In this document: one piece after another, positions 8,628-17,544 of the stretch
Numbering within the stretch: position 1 is the stretch's first letter
Layout: each line of letters starts with the position of its first letter
Assembly (NCBI GenBank): GCA_902780635.1
Contig: CACZGH010000007.1
Span: forward strand, 1 to 64,000
Length of the DNA: 64,000 nt
Source of the DNA: an uncultured Prevotellaceae bacterium
Lineage (GTDB): Bacteria; Bacteroidota; Bacteroidia; Bacteroidales; Bacteroidaceae
Direction: 5' to 3'
Program-made: the position numbers and the translations under genes
Notes under the pieces: model-generated
Told to the model about the DNA's origin: nothing
Seen by the model: only the letters and a program-made list of their open reading frames with translations
Databases searched by the model: none

Positions 8628-9821
8628 ATGGCAAAATTATCAGAACGTCTCAATCGACTGTCACCCTCGGCCACCCTCGTGATGTCTCAGAAGAGCAGCG
8701 AGATGCGCGCCAATGGCATTGATGTGATTAATCTCAGTGTGGGGGAGCCCGACTTCAATACCCCCGACGCCATCAAGCAATGCGCCCATCAAGCCATCGA
8801 CAACAATTACTCCAAATACTCCCCTGTGCCCGGCTATGCCGACCTGCGCAAAGCCATCTCCCACAAGCTCAAGCAGGAGAATGGCCTTGACTATAGCATT
8901 CAGGAGATACAAGTGTCTAATGGTGCCAAACAATGTGTCTGCAATGCCATCATGGCCTTAGTAGACGACGGTGACGAAGTGATCATCCCAGCCCCCTACT
9001 GGGTGAGTTATCCGCAGATGGCCAAATTGGCCGGCGGCATCCCAGTAATCATTTCCACCGGTTTTGAGCAAAACTTCAAGCTGACCCCTGCGCAGCTGGA
9101 GCAGGCCATCACCCCCAAGACACGAATGCTCATCCTGTGTTCGCCCAGCAACCCCACCGGCAGTGTCTACACCCGTGCGGAACTGGAGCAAATCGCTGAA
9201 GTGGTGAAGCGCCATGACGACCTTTTCGTTATCTCCGACGAGATCTACGAGCACATCAATTATACTGGCCATCATGAGAGCATCGCACAGTTTGAAGGCA
9301 TGCGCGAGCGCACCATCCTGATCAACGGTGTATCCAAAGCCTACGCCATGACCGGTTGGCGTATTGGTTTCATGGCTGCCCCCGAATGGATTGTCAAAGG
9401 CTGCAACAAACTGCAGGGGCAATATACGAGCGGTGCCTGCTCAGTAAGTCAGAAAGCCGCCGAGGCAGCCTACACTCTGCCTCAAGACTGTGTGGAGGAG
9501 ATGCGTCAGGCCTTTGAGCGCCGCCGCGACTTGATTGTGAAGCTGACGCGCGAGGTGCCCGGTCTGGAAGTGAACATACCCGACGGCGCCTTCTATGTGT
9601 TCCCCAAATGCAGTGCCTATTTTGGCAAGAGTCACGACGGCAAGACCATCAACACTGGTGGCGACCTGGCTCTTTATCTGCTTGAGGACGCCCATGTGGC
9701 TACTGTGGGTGGCGACGCTTTTGGCGACCCTGATTGTTTCCGCATGAGTTATGCCACGAGCGAGGAGAACATCATAGAGGCCCTCAGCCGCATCAGACGT
9801 TCACTGGAAAAGCTGAAATAG
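8628..9821 (+). CDS. aspC: Class I pyridoxal-phosphate aminotransferase, aspartate aminotransferase type
   Basis: 397 residues, the usual length. Motifs in order: LSVGEPDFNTPDAI near the N-terminus, CSPSNPTGSVYTRAEL, then SDEIYEH with the cofactor-contacting aspartate and tyrosine. GVSKAYAMTGWRIGF holds the PLP-forming lysine, and the C-terminal MSYATSEENI segment carries a substrate-carboxylate arginine nearby (CFRMSY). The subgroup is the Bacillus/Thermus-like aspartate or aromatic aminotransferase branch, so substrate range is inferred. It stands 90 nt after ribBA with no clear promoter of its own. Confidence 0.92.
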   Translation: MAKLSERLNRLSPSATLVMSQKSSEMRANGIDVINLSVGEPDFNTPDAIKQCAHQAIDNNYSKYSPVPGYADLRKAISHKLKQENGLDYSIQEIQVSNGAKQCVCNAIMALVDDGDEVIIPAPYWVSYPQMAKLAGGIPVIISTGFEQNFKLTPAQLEQAITPKTRMLILCSPSNPTGSVYTRAELEQIAEVVKRHDDLFVISDEIYEHINYTGHHESIAQFEGMRERTILINGVSKAYAMTGWRIGFMAAPEWIVKGCNKLQGQYTSGACSVSQKAAEAAYTLPQDCVEEMRQAFERRRDLIVKLTREVPGLEVNIPDGAFYVFPKCSAYFGKSHDGKTINTGGDLALYLLEDAHVATVGGDAFGDPDCFRMSYATSEENIIEALSRIRRSLEKLK

Positions 9822-10041
9822 CGCATCATCCCACAGAATAGACGTGAAAACGCGTTTAAGAAAAAATATTTGTTAAAATTATTAAATTAGTCTGATAGTT
9901 GTTTATAAATTATTATCTTTGCGAAGTTATTCGCCAAAGTATGACTATAACAAAAAGAAAAACGCGTCTACAAGAATTAAAAAATAGGATATTCGTATAA
10001 CTTAAATTTTTAATAACTAAAATCAACAAATTAAAAAACTT
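9822..10041 (+). promoter_or_regulatory. Leader region of the exbB-tonB operon
   Basis: A -7 box TATCTTTG lies at 9914-9921, but no TTG sits at the matching -33 distance. The resulting 5' leader of about 115 nt is AT-rich. I see no riboswitch-like fold. Confidence 0.45.
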
Positions 10042-10872
10042 ATGGCAACATCAACAAAAGCAGCTAGCCCAAAGAAGAAGTCTGAGGGCTTCACCGGAGT
10101 AAGAGGTGCATTCTGGATCATCGTAGTATGCGCTATCATCGCTTTCACATTGTTCTTCACATGGTTCGCAGACGTGTCTCACTTCTCAGATGAGACCAAA
10201 GAGTCTCCTATCGACGTATGGGGAACCATCTTCAAGGGTGGTATCATCGTGCCTGTGATTCACTCACTGTTGCTCACTGTGATCGCTATGTCTATCGAGC
10301 GCTGGCTCGCCCTGAAGACCGCATTTGGCAAGGGTGCTCTTCCCAAATTCGTAGCTAATATCAAAGCCGCCCTCAACGCCAACGACTTTGCAAAAGCTCA
10401 GCAGCTCTGCGACCAGCAGAAGGGTTCTGTAGCCAACGTGGTGAGTGCTTCTCTCAATGCTTACAAAGAGATGGAAGCTACCGCTGGTGTTAAGAAGAGC
10501 CAGAAAGTAGCCAAGATTCAGCAGGCTCACGAGGAGGCTTCCCAGCTTGAGATGCCTACCCTGACGATGAACCTCCCCATCATCGCTACTCTCGTTACTC
10601 TTGGTACGCTGACTGGACTTCTCGGTACTGTGGTCGGTATGATCAAGTCATTCTCCGCTCTGTCCGCAGGTGGTGGTGCTGACTCCGCTAAGCTGTCAGC
10701 AGGTATTTCTGAGGCTCTTATCAATACCGCCTTCGGTATCGGTACATCATGGTGCGCCGTTGTATCTTACAACTACTTCACCAATAAGGTTGACAAGTTG
10801 ACTTTCGCCCTCGACGAAGTTGGTTATTCAATTGCTCAGACCTACGAAGCAAACCACACAGACGAGGCTTAA
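10042..10872 (+). CDS. exbB: MotA/TolQ/ExbB proton channel protein
   Basis: Inner-membrane channel subunit that couples the proton gradient to TonB. 276 residues with a membrane helix near 22-45, a second near 70-92, and the conserved ExbB/TolQ core at about 160-255 (LPIIATLVTLGTLTGLLGTVVGMIKSF, then LSAGISEALINTAFGIG). It opens an operon with two exbD genes and tonB. The N-terminal extension before the second helix is typical of Bacteroidota ExbB. Confidence 0.93.
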   Translation: MATSTKAASPKKKSEGFTGVRGAFWIIVVCAIIAFTLFFTWFADVSHFSDETKESPIDVWGTIFKGGIIVPVIHSLLLTVIAMSIERWLALKTAFGKGALPKFVANIKAALNANDFAKAQQLCDQQKGSVANVVSASLNAYKEMEATAGVKKSQKVAKIQQAHEEASQLEMPTLTMNLPIIATLVTLGTLTGLLGTVVGMIKSFSALSAGGGADSAKLSAGISEALINTAFGIGTSWCAVVSYNYFTNKVDKLTFALDEVGYSIAQTYEANHTDEA

Positions 10873-10902
10873 TTTTTGCTAACCCTTTAAAAATTTATCG
10901 CT

Positions 10903-11535
10903 ATGGGTAAAGTAAAAGTTAAGAAAAGTGACGTCTGGATCGACATGACGCCTATGAGCGACGTGATGACCCTGCTTCTGACCTTCTTCATGCTGACATC
11001 AACATTCGTCAAGAATGAGCCAGTGAAGGTCAATGTGCCAGGATCAGTCTCGGAGATCAAGGTGCCTGAGAACGGAGTCCTGACCATCCTGATCAATCCA
11101 GAGAAGGATGCCGCGGGCAACCCCACGGGTGAGGGTCAGGTATTCATGAGCATCGATAACACAGACCAATTGGGTGAGACTCTGGACTTGGTGATGCCCG
11201 ACGCAAGCGCCATGGACAAGGAAGTGTTCAAGCGCGAGGCCATGTTTGGTATCCCCCTGTCAGAGATGAAAGGTTATCTGGGAATGAGCACCAACAACCG
11301 TCAGAAAGTGCTTCCAACGAAGGGTATCCCCCTCGACAGCATCGATGGCGGCATGAGCGAGTTTCAGATGTGGGTTCAGGCTGCACGTAGCGTGAACGAC
11401 AACATCAAGCTTGCGTTGAAATCAGACGCTGATACCCCTTACAAGACTGTCAAGAAGGTCATGAACGAGCTTCAAGACATGGATGAGAGCCATTACTACA
11501 TGATCACCAATCTTAAAGTAGCGGAGGAAGACTAA
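10903..11535 (+). CDS. exbD: Biopolymer transporter ExbD, first copy
   Basis: 210 residues. The single membrane helix at about 20-40 carries the proton-path aspartate in the ExbD signature (DMTPMSDVMTLLLTFFMLT). The periplasmic part includes a Bacteroidota-type insertion near residues 65-150. The stop overlaps the start of the second exbD (TAATG), so the two are translationally coupled. Two ExbD paralogues suggest a hetero-oligomeric stator around ExbB, an inference from gene order. Confidence 0.92.
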   Translation: MGKVKVKKSDVWIDMTPMSDVMTLLLTFFMLTSTFVKNEPVKVNVPGSVSEIKVPENGVLTILINPEKDAAGNPTGEGQVFMSIDNTDQLGETLDLVMPDASAMDKEVFKREAMFGIPLSEMKGYLGMSTNNRQKVLPTKGIPLDSIDGGMSEFQMWVQAARSVNDNIKLALKSDADTPYKTVKKVMNELQDMDESHYYMITNLKVAEED

Positions 11536-12188
11536 TGGGTAAGAAAAAAGAAAGCAAACAGAAAAAAATGACCGTACGCGTGGACTTCACGCCGATGGTG
11601 GATATGCTGATGCTTCTCATCACTTTCTTCATGCTGTGTACAACACTGAGTAAGCCCCAGACTATGGAGCTGACCATGCCAAGTAATGACGAGAACCAGA
11701 ACGAAGAGAACCAGAACGAGTCAAAAGCCTCTCAGACTGTAACCCTGTATGTGGCAGCCAACAACAAGATTTACTACGGCGAGGGTATCCCCGAGTACAA
11801 CAATCCCGAATGGCTGAAAGAGACCACATGGGGCTCGAAGGGTGTGCGCAACGTGCTTCGTGAGCATGCTATCGAGAATGGTACCAAGCCTGTGAAGCGC
11901 ATCGAACTGGCTGTTAAGGAACTGAACATGGACAAGGCGAAGAATCCGAAGGCATATCCTGAGGACAGTATCTTCCAGAAGAAGTTGAACGCTCTGAAGC
12001 GTGGTGAGCTTCCCGATGGCAAGATTCCGACCCTTACCATTGTGATTAAGCCTACCGACAATGCTTCTTATAAGAACATGGTAGATGCTCTCGATGAAAT
12101 GCAGATATTGAGTATAGGAACATACGTCATCGACAAGATCACACCTGATGATGAGAAACTTCTCAAGTCAAAGAATGTGGAAATGTAA
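11535..12188 (+). CDS. exbD: Biopolymer transporter ExbD, second copy
   Basis: 217 residues, a paralogue of the preceding gene. The signature DFTPMVDMLMLLITFFMLC at about 16-34 holds the essential aspartate. A Gln/Asn/Glu-rich linker (NDENQNEENQNESKASQ) follows the helix, and the C-terminal periplasmic domain ends in GTYVIDKITPDDEKLL. Its start codon overlaps the previous stop, and tonB starts 26 nt later. Confidence 0.92.
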   Translation: MGKKKESKQKKMTVRVDFTPMVDMLMLLITFFMLCTTLSKPQTMELTMPSNDENQNEENQNESKASQTVTLYVAANNKIYYGEGIPEYNNPEWLKETTWGSKGVRNVLREHAIENGTKPVKRIELAVKELNMDKAKNPKAYPEDSIFQKKLNALKRGELPDGKIPTLTIVIKPTDNASYKNMVDALDEMQILSIGTYVIDKITPDDEKLLKSKNVEM

Positions 12189-12214
12189 TGATGACTAACT
12201 AAAACGTAAGAAAG

Positions 12215-13069
12215 ATGTCAAAGATAGATCTATACGATCCCAGGTGGATCGAGATGGTGTTCGAGGGGAAGAACAAGGAGTACGGAGCCTACAAGCTTCG
12301 CCGCGGTACTTCCAGCCGTAACATCAAGGCACTTCTTATCCTGCTCATAGCTGCAGCCCTCATCGGTGGATATCTTGTATACAAGATCCAGGCTGACAAG
12401 GCAGCCGCTGAGCGTGCCGCTTACATGGAGCAGTTGGAGCTTTCCAAGCTTCAGGAGCAGGCTAAGAAAGAGAAGAAAGAAGAGAAGAAGGTGGAGAAGC
12501 CCAAGATTGAGCCTATCAAGGAGCTTCCCCAAGTACGTGAGACACAGAAGTTCACCGCTCCTGTCATCAAGAAAGACGAACTGGTGAAAGAGGAGAACGA
12601 GGTGAAGCAGATGGCCGACCTTGATGCCAACACCGCTGTGGGTACGAAAGACCAAGAGGGTACAAAAGACCGTACCATCGAGGCTGCCCGCGAGGCTGTG
12701 GTAGAGGCTGCGCCTGTCGAGGTGAAGGAAGAGGTGAAGCAAGAAGTCGCCCAGAAGATCTTCGACGTGGTGGAGCAGCAGCCGCAGTTCCCCGGTGGTC
12801 AGAGCGCCCTGCTCTCATGGCTGAGCCAGAACATCCACTATCCTCCAGTAGCTGAGGAGAACGGTATCCAAGGCCGTGTCGTGGTGTCCTTCGTGGTAGA
12901 GCCAGATGGTTCGATCAGCAACGTGCAAGTGGTACGTGGTGTAGACCCGTCACTTGACAAAGAGGCTGTTCGTGTGACCAAGGCGATGCCCAAATGGCAG
13001 CCAGGTAAGCAGAATGGTCAGGCTGTACGTGTGAAGTACAACCTTCCTGTAACCTTTAAGCTTCAGTAA
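12215..13069 (+). CDS. tonB: TonB energy transducer
   Basis: 284 residues. The N-terminus carries the motif DPRWIEMVFEGKNKEYGAYKLRR, typical of Bacteroidota TonB, before a membrane helix at about 35-54. The Lys/Glu-rich periplasm-spanning segment (EKKEEKKVEKPKIEPIKEL) occupies about 70-140, and the C-terminal domain at 190-284 contains FPGGQSALLSWL, GRVVVSFVVEPDGSI and PKWQPGKQNGQAVRVKYNLP. It connects the ExbBD motor to outer-membrane receptors such as the SusC protein encoded at 58937-62179. Members of this branch lack the proline-rich spacer of enteric TonB. Confidence 0.94.
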   Translation: MSKIDLYDPRWIEMVFEGKNKEYGAYKLRRGTSSRNIKALLILLIAAALIGGYLVYKIQADKAAAERAAYMEQLELSKLQEQAKKEKKEEKKVEKPKIEPIKELPQVRETQKFTAPVIKKDELVKEENEVKQMADLDANTAVGTKDQEGTKDRTIEAAREAVVEAAPVEVKEEVKQEVAQKIFDVVEQQPQFPGGQSALLSWLSQNIHYPPVAEENGIQGRVVVSFVVEPDGSISNVQVVRGVDPSLDKEAVRVTKAMPKWQPGKQNGQAVRVKYNLPVTFKLQ

Positions 13070-13070
13070 A

Positions 13071-14036
13071 ATGAAAAGAACTTTTTTCTATGCATTTCCA
13101 TGCTTATTGTTCGTTCTGAGCCTGACACTAGGCTGTGAGGACAGCAGTAAGAAAAGGAATGGTAGAACTGATACACCGACGTCAGGGGCGATTTCTTTCG
13201 CCTCTGACGAAAGTTTTAGTCCCATCATTCAAGAGTTGGTCGACCAGTTTGAGTTTAAATACCCTAAGGCCAAACTCACCCCTATTTACACAAATGAAAT
13301 CGACGGGTTCAACATGATCAAAGACATGAAGACCTGTCTGTTCTTCACGTCACGCCCCTTGAAAGACAGTGAGGTGGCCTACATGAAGACGAAGAAGCAG
13401 ATACCCTCCGTGTTTCCCATCGGCTATGACGGCCTGGCGTTCATTGTCAACACCCAAAACAATGACACGTGTATCAGCGTCAAGGACATCAAACGTATTC
13501 TGAGCGGCGAGGCCACCAAGTGGAGCGACATCGTGCCTGGCTCAAAACGTGGGGAAATAGACGTGGTATTTGACAACAAGCAGTCTGCCACCCTGCATTA
13601 TGTGGTGGACTCTATTCTGGATGGCAAGCCCATCAATAGTCCGAACATCACTGCCGCAAAGACGAGCAAGGAAGTGATAGACTATGTGGATGACACTCCA
13701 AATGCCATCGGTGTGATTGGTTCAAACTGGCTCAACGACAAGCGCGACACCACCAACACCACCTTCAAGAAGAATATACATGTGATGTCTGTGACGGTCA
13801 ACGACGAGGCCACTCCCCGCAATAGTTGGAAACCCTATCAGGCATACTTGCTGGATGGTCGTTACCCATTCGCAAGAACCATATATGCTATCTGTGTAGA
13901 CCCACAGAAAGCACTCCCCTGGAGTTTCGCCAACTATGTGACCAGTCCTGTCGGACAGATGATTGTGTTTAAGTCGGGACTCCTTCCCTATCGTGGCGAT
14001 ATCACCATCCGCCGTGTCAATGTGAAAAAACAATAA
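13071..14036 (+). CDS. PstS-like phosphate-binding lipoprotein
   Basis: 321 residues, beginning 1 nt after the tonB stop. The signal peptide ends in a lipobox (LSLTLGC), so the mature protein is a lipoprotein. The body matches PstS-type periplasmic binding proteins: GAISFASDESFSPIIQELVD, FFTSRPLKDSE, IGYDGLAFIVN, LSGEATKWSDI and IGVIGSNWL. No pst permease genes are nearby; instead it lies inside the tonB operon, which recurs in Bacteroidales to my knowledge. It may therefore bind a ligand other than free phosphate or support the transducer. Confidence 0.85.
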   Translation: MKRTFFYAFPCLLFVLSLTLGCEDSSKKRNGRTDTPTSGAISFASDESFSPIIQELVDQFEFKYPKAKLTPIYTNEIDGFNMIKDMKTCLFFTSRPLKDSEVAYMKTKKQIPSVFPIGYDGLAFIVNTQNNDTCISVKDIKRILSGEATKWSDIVPGSKRGEIDVVFDNKQSATLHYVVDSILDGKPINSPNITAAKTSKEVIDYVDDTPNAIGVIGSNWLNDKRDTTNTTFKKNIHVMSVTVNDEATPRNSWKPYQAYLLDGRYPFARTIYAICVDPQKALPWSFANYVTSPVGQMIVFKSGLLPYRGDITIRRVNVKKQ

Positions 14037-14119
14037 ATGATTAAACCTTGACATATTCGTCACGTCATAAAGTCGAATCATGCCAACCAATTATTAACGA
14101 CATTAAAAAACCTAAGAAA

Positions 14120-15538
14120 ATGAAAGCAAGAAAATATCTGATTGCAGGTGCGCTCGTCTTAGGACTCTCCGCACCCGTTATGGCTCAAGACTACGTGTCA
14201 GCCATTGAGACTGTATCCAACGCACTGAAAGCTGACCCCACAGGCCTTGGCTCCGCCAAAAGTCTGGTGAAAGACTATATGAAGCAATTCAAGAAGAACC
14301 CGGAGGCCATGGTGGCCCTTGGCAACGCCTATCTGTCCAACAAACAGTTTGCCAAAGCCGTGGAGTGTGCCGACCTGGCTCTGAAGAAGAATAAGAACTA
14401 TGGCGAGGCCTACATCCTGAAAGGTGACGTGGAGTCGCTGAAGGACGATGGTGGCCAGGCCGCCGGTTGGTATCAGCAGGCAATGACCCTCGACCCCAAG
14501 AACCCCAATGGCTATATGCGTTACGCCAACGTATACCGCAAACGTAGCCCTCAAGAGTCAGAAAGAGCTCTTGCCGAGCTTCGCAAGAACTGCCCTGACT
14601 TTGATGTCGACGCTGAAGCTGCTCACACTTTCTATACCTCCGGCCAGTATGAGAAGGCCATGGAGTATTTCGAAAAGACCAACCTGCAGAAGCTCTCTGA
14701 GAGCCGCATTGGTGAGTATGCCCTCACTGCTCTGTCTGTAGGCAACTCCGCCAAGGGTCTTGACGTTTCAAAGATTGCCATCCAGCGCTTCCCATCCAAC
14801 CATGGTTTCCTGCGTCTGGCTCTGATCAACGGTGTGGGTGCTCAGAAATATGATGACGCCATCCGTTTTGCTGAGCAGCTGATGGGTGCTACCGATGTTG
14901 AGAAGAACTCCGGTGACTACACCTATTATGGCCAGGCTCTGCTGGGTGCCCAAAAATACAATGAGGCTATCGCACAGTTTACCAAGTCCTTCTCTATGGA
15001 TAGCGAGAGCTTCAAGAACCTGCAGCTCATCTCTGAGGCATATGCTGGCATGGGCGATGAGGACAAGGCCTTAGAGTTCAGCAAGCAGTATCTGAGCAAG
15101 AACCCCAACGCCAAGGTTTCTGAGTACAACAAACTGGCCGGTATCTATCTGGCTAAGGTAAAGAAAGACATCGACAAGGAGGTCAACTTCGCCAATGCAA
15201 TGGCAGTTTACGATGACATCATTGAGAAGTTCCCCACCGTCAAGGACTGGGCCATGTATCAGAAGGGCAACCAGGCATTCTTGGCAGAGATGCCTGATGC
15301 AGCCATCGCCAACTACATGCCTCTGATCAGTGCACTGGAAGGCATGAGCAACCTGAGCGATGACCAGAAGACCTACCTGAAAGCCGCTTATCGCGCTGTG
15401 GGCTATGCTTACTGGGGTGACAAGAATGATCTCGACACTGCTAAGCCATTCTTTGAGAAACTCTATCAGATGGATCCCAATGACAAGCTGGCCAAACAGG
15501 CTCTTGGCATTGATGATGCTCCAGCTGCAACAGAATAA
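14120..15538 (+). CDS. Secreted tetratricopeptide-repeat protein
   Basis: 472 residues with a signal peptide (MKARKYLIAGALVLGLSAPVMA). I chose the ATG at 14120 over an upstream one at 14048 for that reason. TPR units run through most of the chain: NPEAMVALGNAYLSNKQFAKAVECADLAL, YGEAYILKGDVESLKDDG, NPNGYMRYANVYRKRS, and again near residues 270-330 and 400-460. It is the last gene of the exbB-tonB operon and is followed by a strong terminator. A periplasmic scaffold role is likely; the partner is unknown. Confidence 0.87.
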   Translation: MKARKYLIAGALVLGLSAPVMAQDYVSAIETVSNALKADPTGLGSAKSLVKDYMKQFKKNPEAMVALGNAYLSNKQFAKAVECADLALKKNKNYGEAYILKGDVESLKDDGGQAAGWYQQAMTLDPKNPNGYMRYANVYRKRSPQESERALAELRKNCPDFDVDAEAAHTFYTSGQYEKAMEYFEKTNLQKLSESRIGEYALTALSVGNSAKGLDVSKIAIQRFPSNHGFLRLALINGVGAQKYDDAIRFAEQLMGATDVEKNSGDYTYYGQALLGAQKYNEAIAQFTKSFSMDSESFKNLQLISEAYAGMGDEDKALEFSKQYLSKNPNAKVSEYNKLAGIYLAKVKKDIDKEVNFANAMAVYDDIIEKFPTVKDWAMYQKGNQAFLAEMPDAAIANYMPLISALEGMSNLSDDQKTYLKAAYRAVGYAYWGDKNDLDTAKPFFEKLYQMDPNDKLAKQALGIDDAPAATE

Positions 15539-15556
15539 GATTGAAAATCTTTAAAC

Positions 15557-15594
15557 AAAAACTCCCTTTCGCCTTGCGAAGGGGAGTTTTTTTA
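15557..15594 (+). terminator. Terminator of the tonB operon
   Basis: A stem pairs 15557-15572 with 15576-15588 (AACTCCC and TTCGC arms with one G-T), a CTT loop, and a run of seven T. Confidence 0.88.
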
Positions 15595-15631
15595 TCAACC
15601 CTCATACCTCCAAAGAGGAGCTATCAACAAC

Positions 15632-15664
15632 AAAAAAAGTGCGGGCCTTGTGGGCTCGCACTTA
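15632..15664 (-). terminator. Terminator of the ferredoxin gene
   Basis: On the minus strand AAGTGCGAGCC pairs with GGCCCGCACTT and a seven-T run follows. The stem starts 18 nt after the ferredoxin stop. Confidence 0.85.
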
Positions 15665-15682
15665 ATTTATTTTCATTTATGT

Positions 15683-15850
15683 TTACGGAAGGCTGATTGC
15701 CTCAGAAGGACAGACATCTGCGCAAGTACCACACTCGGTGCAGAGATCTGGATTGATTGAATACTTGTCGCCTTCAGAGATAGCCTCTGCCGGACATTCA
15801 TCGATACAAGTGCCGCATGCGATGCAGTCATCACCAATAACGTATGCCAT
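15683..15850 (-). CDS. 2[4Fe-4S] ferredoxin (55 aa)
   Basis: A complete small electron carrier, ATG at 15850 and TAA at 15683-15685. It has two canonical clusters: C-x2-C-x2-C-x3-CP in CIACGTCIDECP and again in CTECGTCADVCP, each followed by the usual AI(S). The length and symmetry match clostridial-type ferredoxins, which shuttle low-potential electrons for enzymes such as pyruvate:ferredoxin oxidoreductase. It is monocistronic, with its own promoter and terminator. Confidence 0.95.
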   Translation of the reverse strand: MAYVIGDDCIACGTCIDECPAEAISEGDKYSINPDLCTECGTCADVCPSEAISLP

Positions 15851-15910
15851 AGTTTTTTAAGTTTTGAAGTTTATAAGTTGAGTTGTCTGGATACCTAAAA
15901 ATATCCACTG

Positions 15911-15943
15911 CAAAGATACACTATTAATTTTAAATACCTACAA
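15911..15943 (-). promoter_or_regulatory. Promoter of the ferredoxin gene
   Basis: On the minus strand TATCTTTG is at 15911-15918. A TTG at 15941-15943 lies 22 nt upstream, slightly longer than usual. Confidence 0.5.
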
Positions 15944-16028
15944 ATGATGATAGCTTTTTTTCTTATTTATACAAATTCCAAATAGCGGGCGATACAATAA
16001 GGAGCGTAGATGTGCGTTATTATAATAT

Positions 16029-16778
16029 ATGATGATACGCGCATCACTGACAACCCTGTTATGGGCATTCTCCATCCTCAGCCTGTTCTCGCAGTCGCGC
16101 ACTGTAGAGAACCGGCCTTATATTGACTTGCGCCAATTTCATTTCGGCGTGCATGTGGGTACCCACTTCCAGGACATCGAGTTGGTCAACGTCGGCCCAC
16201 AGGTAGTGCAGATGGAAGACGGCACGATGGCAGAGAAGCATGTATCTTGCGACCAGGATCGCTGGGACAATGGTTTCAACGTAGGCGTGCTGGGCGAGTT
16301 GCGTCTGAACACCAACTTGCAGTTGCGTATTGCCCCGACCATGTATTTTGGCAACCGCCATTTCACCTTCCGCAATCACACCGACGTGGATATCAATGGC
16401 AAGCCCACCGAGGAACATCAAGACATGAAGACTGCGTACATCTCCAACGCCATCGACCTGATCATCGCTGCTCCCCGCTTCAACAATCACCGTCCGTACT
16501 TCGTGACAGGCCTTAACCCGATGATCAACCTCTCCGGCCGCGACAATGACTATCTCAAACTGAAACGTTACGACCTCTATGCCCAGTTGGGTGTAGGCTG
16601 CGACTTTTACCTTCCCTTTTTCAAGCTCCGTCCCGAGTTGAAATTTATGTATAGCCTCACCAACGCCCTCGACACCGACCACGCCAACCATCTTCGCAAC
16701 CGCAACATGGTGATGTACACCAACTCGGTGAACAAGGCGCGTACGAAAATCATCGCACTGACGTTTTATTTTGAATGA
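16029..16778 (+). CDS. porT: PorT-family outer-membrane beta-barrel protein (type IX secretion)
   Basis: 249 residues with a short signal peptide (SLTTLLWAFSILSLFSQS). The mature part alternates as a small beta-barrel. Family hallmarks from memory are NRPYIDLRQFHFGVHVGTHF near the start, GVLGELRLNTNLQLRIAPTMYFG in the middle, GLNPMINLSGRDND, and an aromatic C-terminal strand ending IIALTFYFE. PorT is needed for type IX secretion in Porphyromonas. The cargo-like proteins encoded at 29-43 kb fit with an active system. The start could also be the second Met at 16032. Confidence 0.85.
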   Translation: MMIRASLTTLLWAFSILSLFSQSRTVENRPYIDLRQFHFGVHVGTHFQDIELVNVGPQVVQMEDGTMAEKHVSCDQDRWDNGFNVGVLGELRLNTNLQLRIAPTMYFGNRHFTFRNHTDVDINGKPTEEHQDMKTAYISNAIDLIIAAPRFNNHRPYFVTGLNPMINLSGRDNDYLKLKRYDLYAQLGVGCDFYLPFFKLRPELKFMYSLTNALDTDHANHLRNRNMVMYTNSVNKARTKIIALTFYFE

Positions 16779-17055
16779 GCTGGCATCAGGAGGGAGGATA
16801 AAGGCTGCGATGATAGCGCAGCATAGAAGGCAGGCGAAGAAGCACTTTTTGATGCATTTTGAGGGTCAAGAGATGGCGCAGAAGGCATTTTTGTGGGGAA
16901 TTTGGGGGTTTGAAAGCAAATATTTTAAAAATATCTCGTTTAATCCACAAAAAAGTATTACCTTTGCACCGTTTTTCCGCGTAATCGCTGACAGGAAGAA
17001 GAGTTGCCTAGTTATGTTGCGCCGGAAACCATTCACATTTTAAAGAACAATCACA
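16779..17055 (+). promoter_or_regulatory. rplS upstream region: promoter box and a repeated hairpin element
   Basis: A hairpin at 16804-16822 (GCTGCG paired with CGCAGC) belongs to a roughly 33-bp element that recurs at 27616-27648. The rplS -7 box TACCTTTG is at 16959-16966; no good -33 TTG is seen. Nothing in the region looks coding. Confidence 0.5.
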
Positions 17056-17421
17056 ATGGATTTAATCAAAGTTGCCGAAGAAGCCTTCGCTACCGGCAAG
17101 AAGTATGAAGAAGAGTTCCATCCTGGTGACACTATTACAGTAGCTTACAAAATCATCGAGGGTAGCAAAGAGCGTATCCAGATGTACCGTGGTGTTGTGA
17201 TCCGCATTTCCGGCCATGGTGACAAGAAGCGTTTCACCGTTCGCAAGATGTCAGGCACTGTAGGTGTGGAGCGTATTTTCCCGTTGGAGTCACCCAACAT
17301 TGAAAGCATCACCATCAACAAGCGTGGTAAGGTGCGTCGCGCTAAGCTGTACTACCTGCGCAATCTGACAGGTAAGAAGGCTCGCATCAAGGAGAAGAGA
17401 ACTGTCAAGCCACAAGCTTAA
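17056..17421 (+). CDS. rplS: 50S ribosomal protein L19
   Basis: 121 residues, the normal length. Contains the L19 signature stretch [20 protein letters not shown], then [30 protein letters not shown], and the basic tail [19 protein letters not shown]. The protein sits at the 30S-50S interface. Here it is monocistronic, with a promoter box upstream and a perfect terminator downstream. Confidence 0.97.
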   Translation: MDLIKVAEEAFATGKKYEEEFHPGDTITVAYKIIEGSKERIQMYRGVVIRISGHGDKKRFTVRKMSGTVGVERIFPLESPNIESITINKRGKVRRAKLYYLRNLTGKKARIKEKRTVKPQA

Positions 17422-17437
17422 TCCTTGGGAATGAAAT

Positions 17438-17468
17438 AAGAGGTTTCATGTCATGAAACCTCTTTTTT
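17438..17468 (+). terminator. Terminator of rplS
   Basis: A perfect 13-bp stem pairs 17438-17450 with 17452-17464 and is followed by six T in total. Confidence 0.88.
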
Positions 17469-17544
17469 AGTTATGAACCGTAAGGTCATAACGTGACAAC
17501 GACATGACACAATAAAGAAAAACCGAAAACAACATACAAACGAG

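Noticed and set aside
16771-17043. Rightward open frame between porT and rplS
   Set aside because: It overlaps the porT end and covers the hairpin element and the rplS promoter; its composition is not protein-like.
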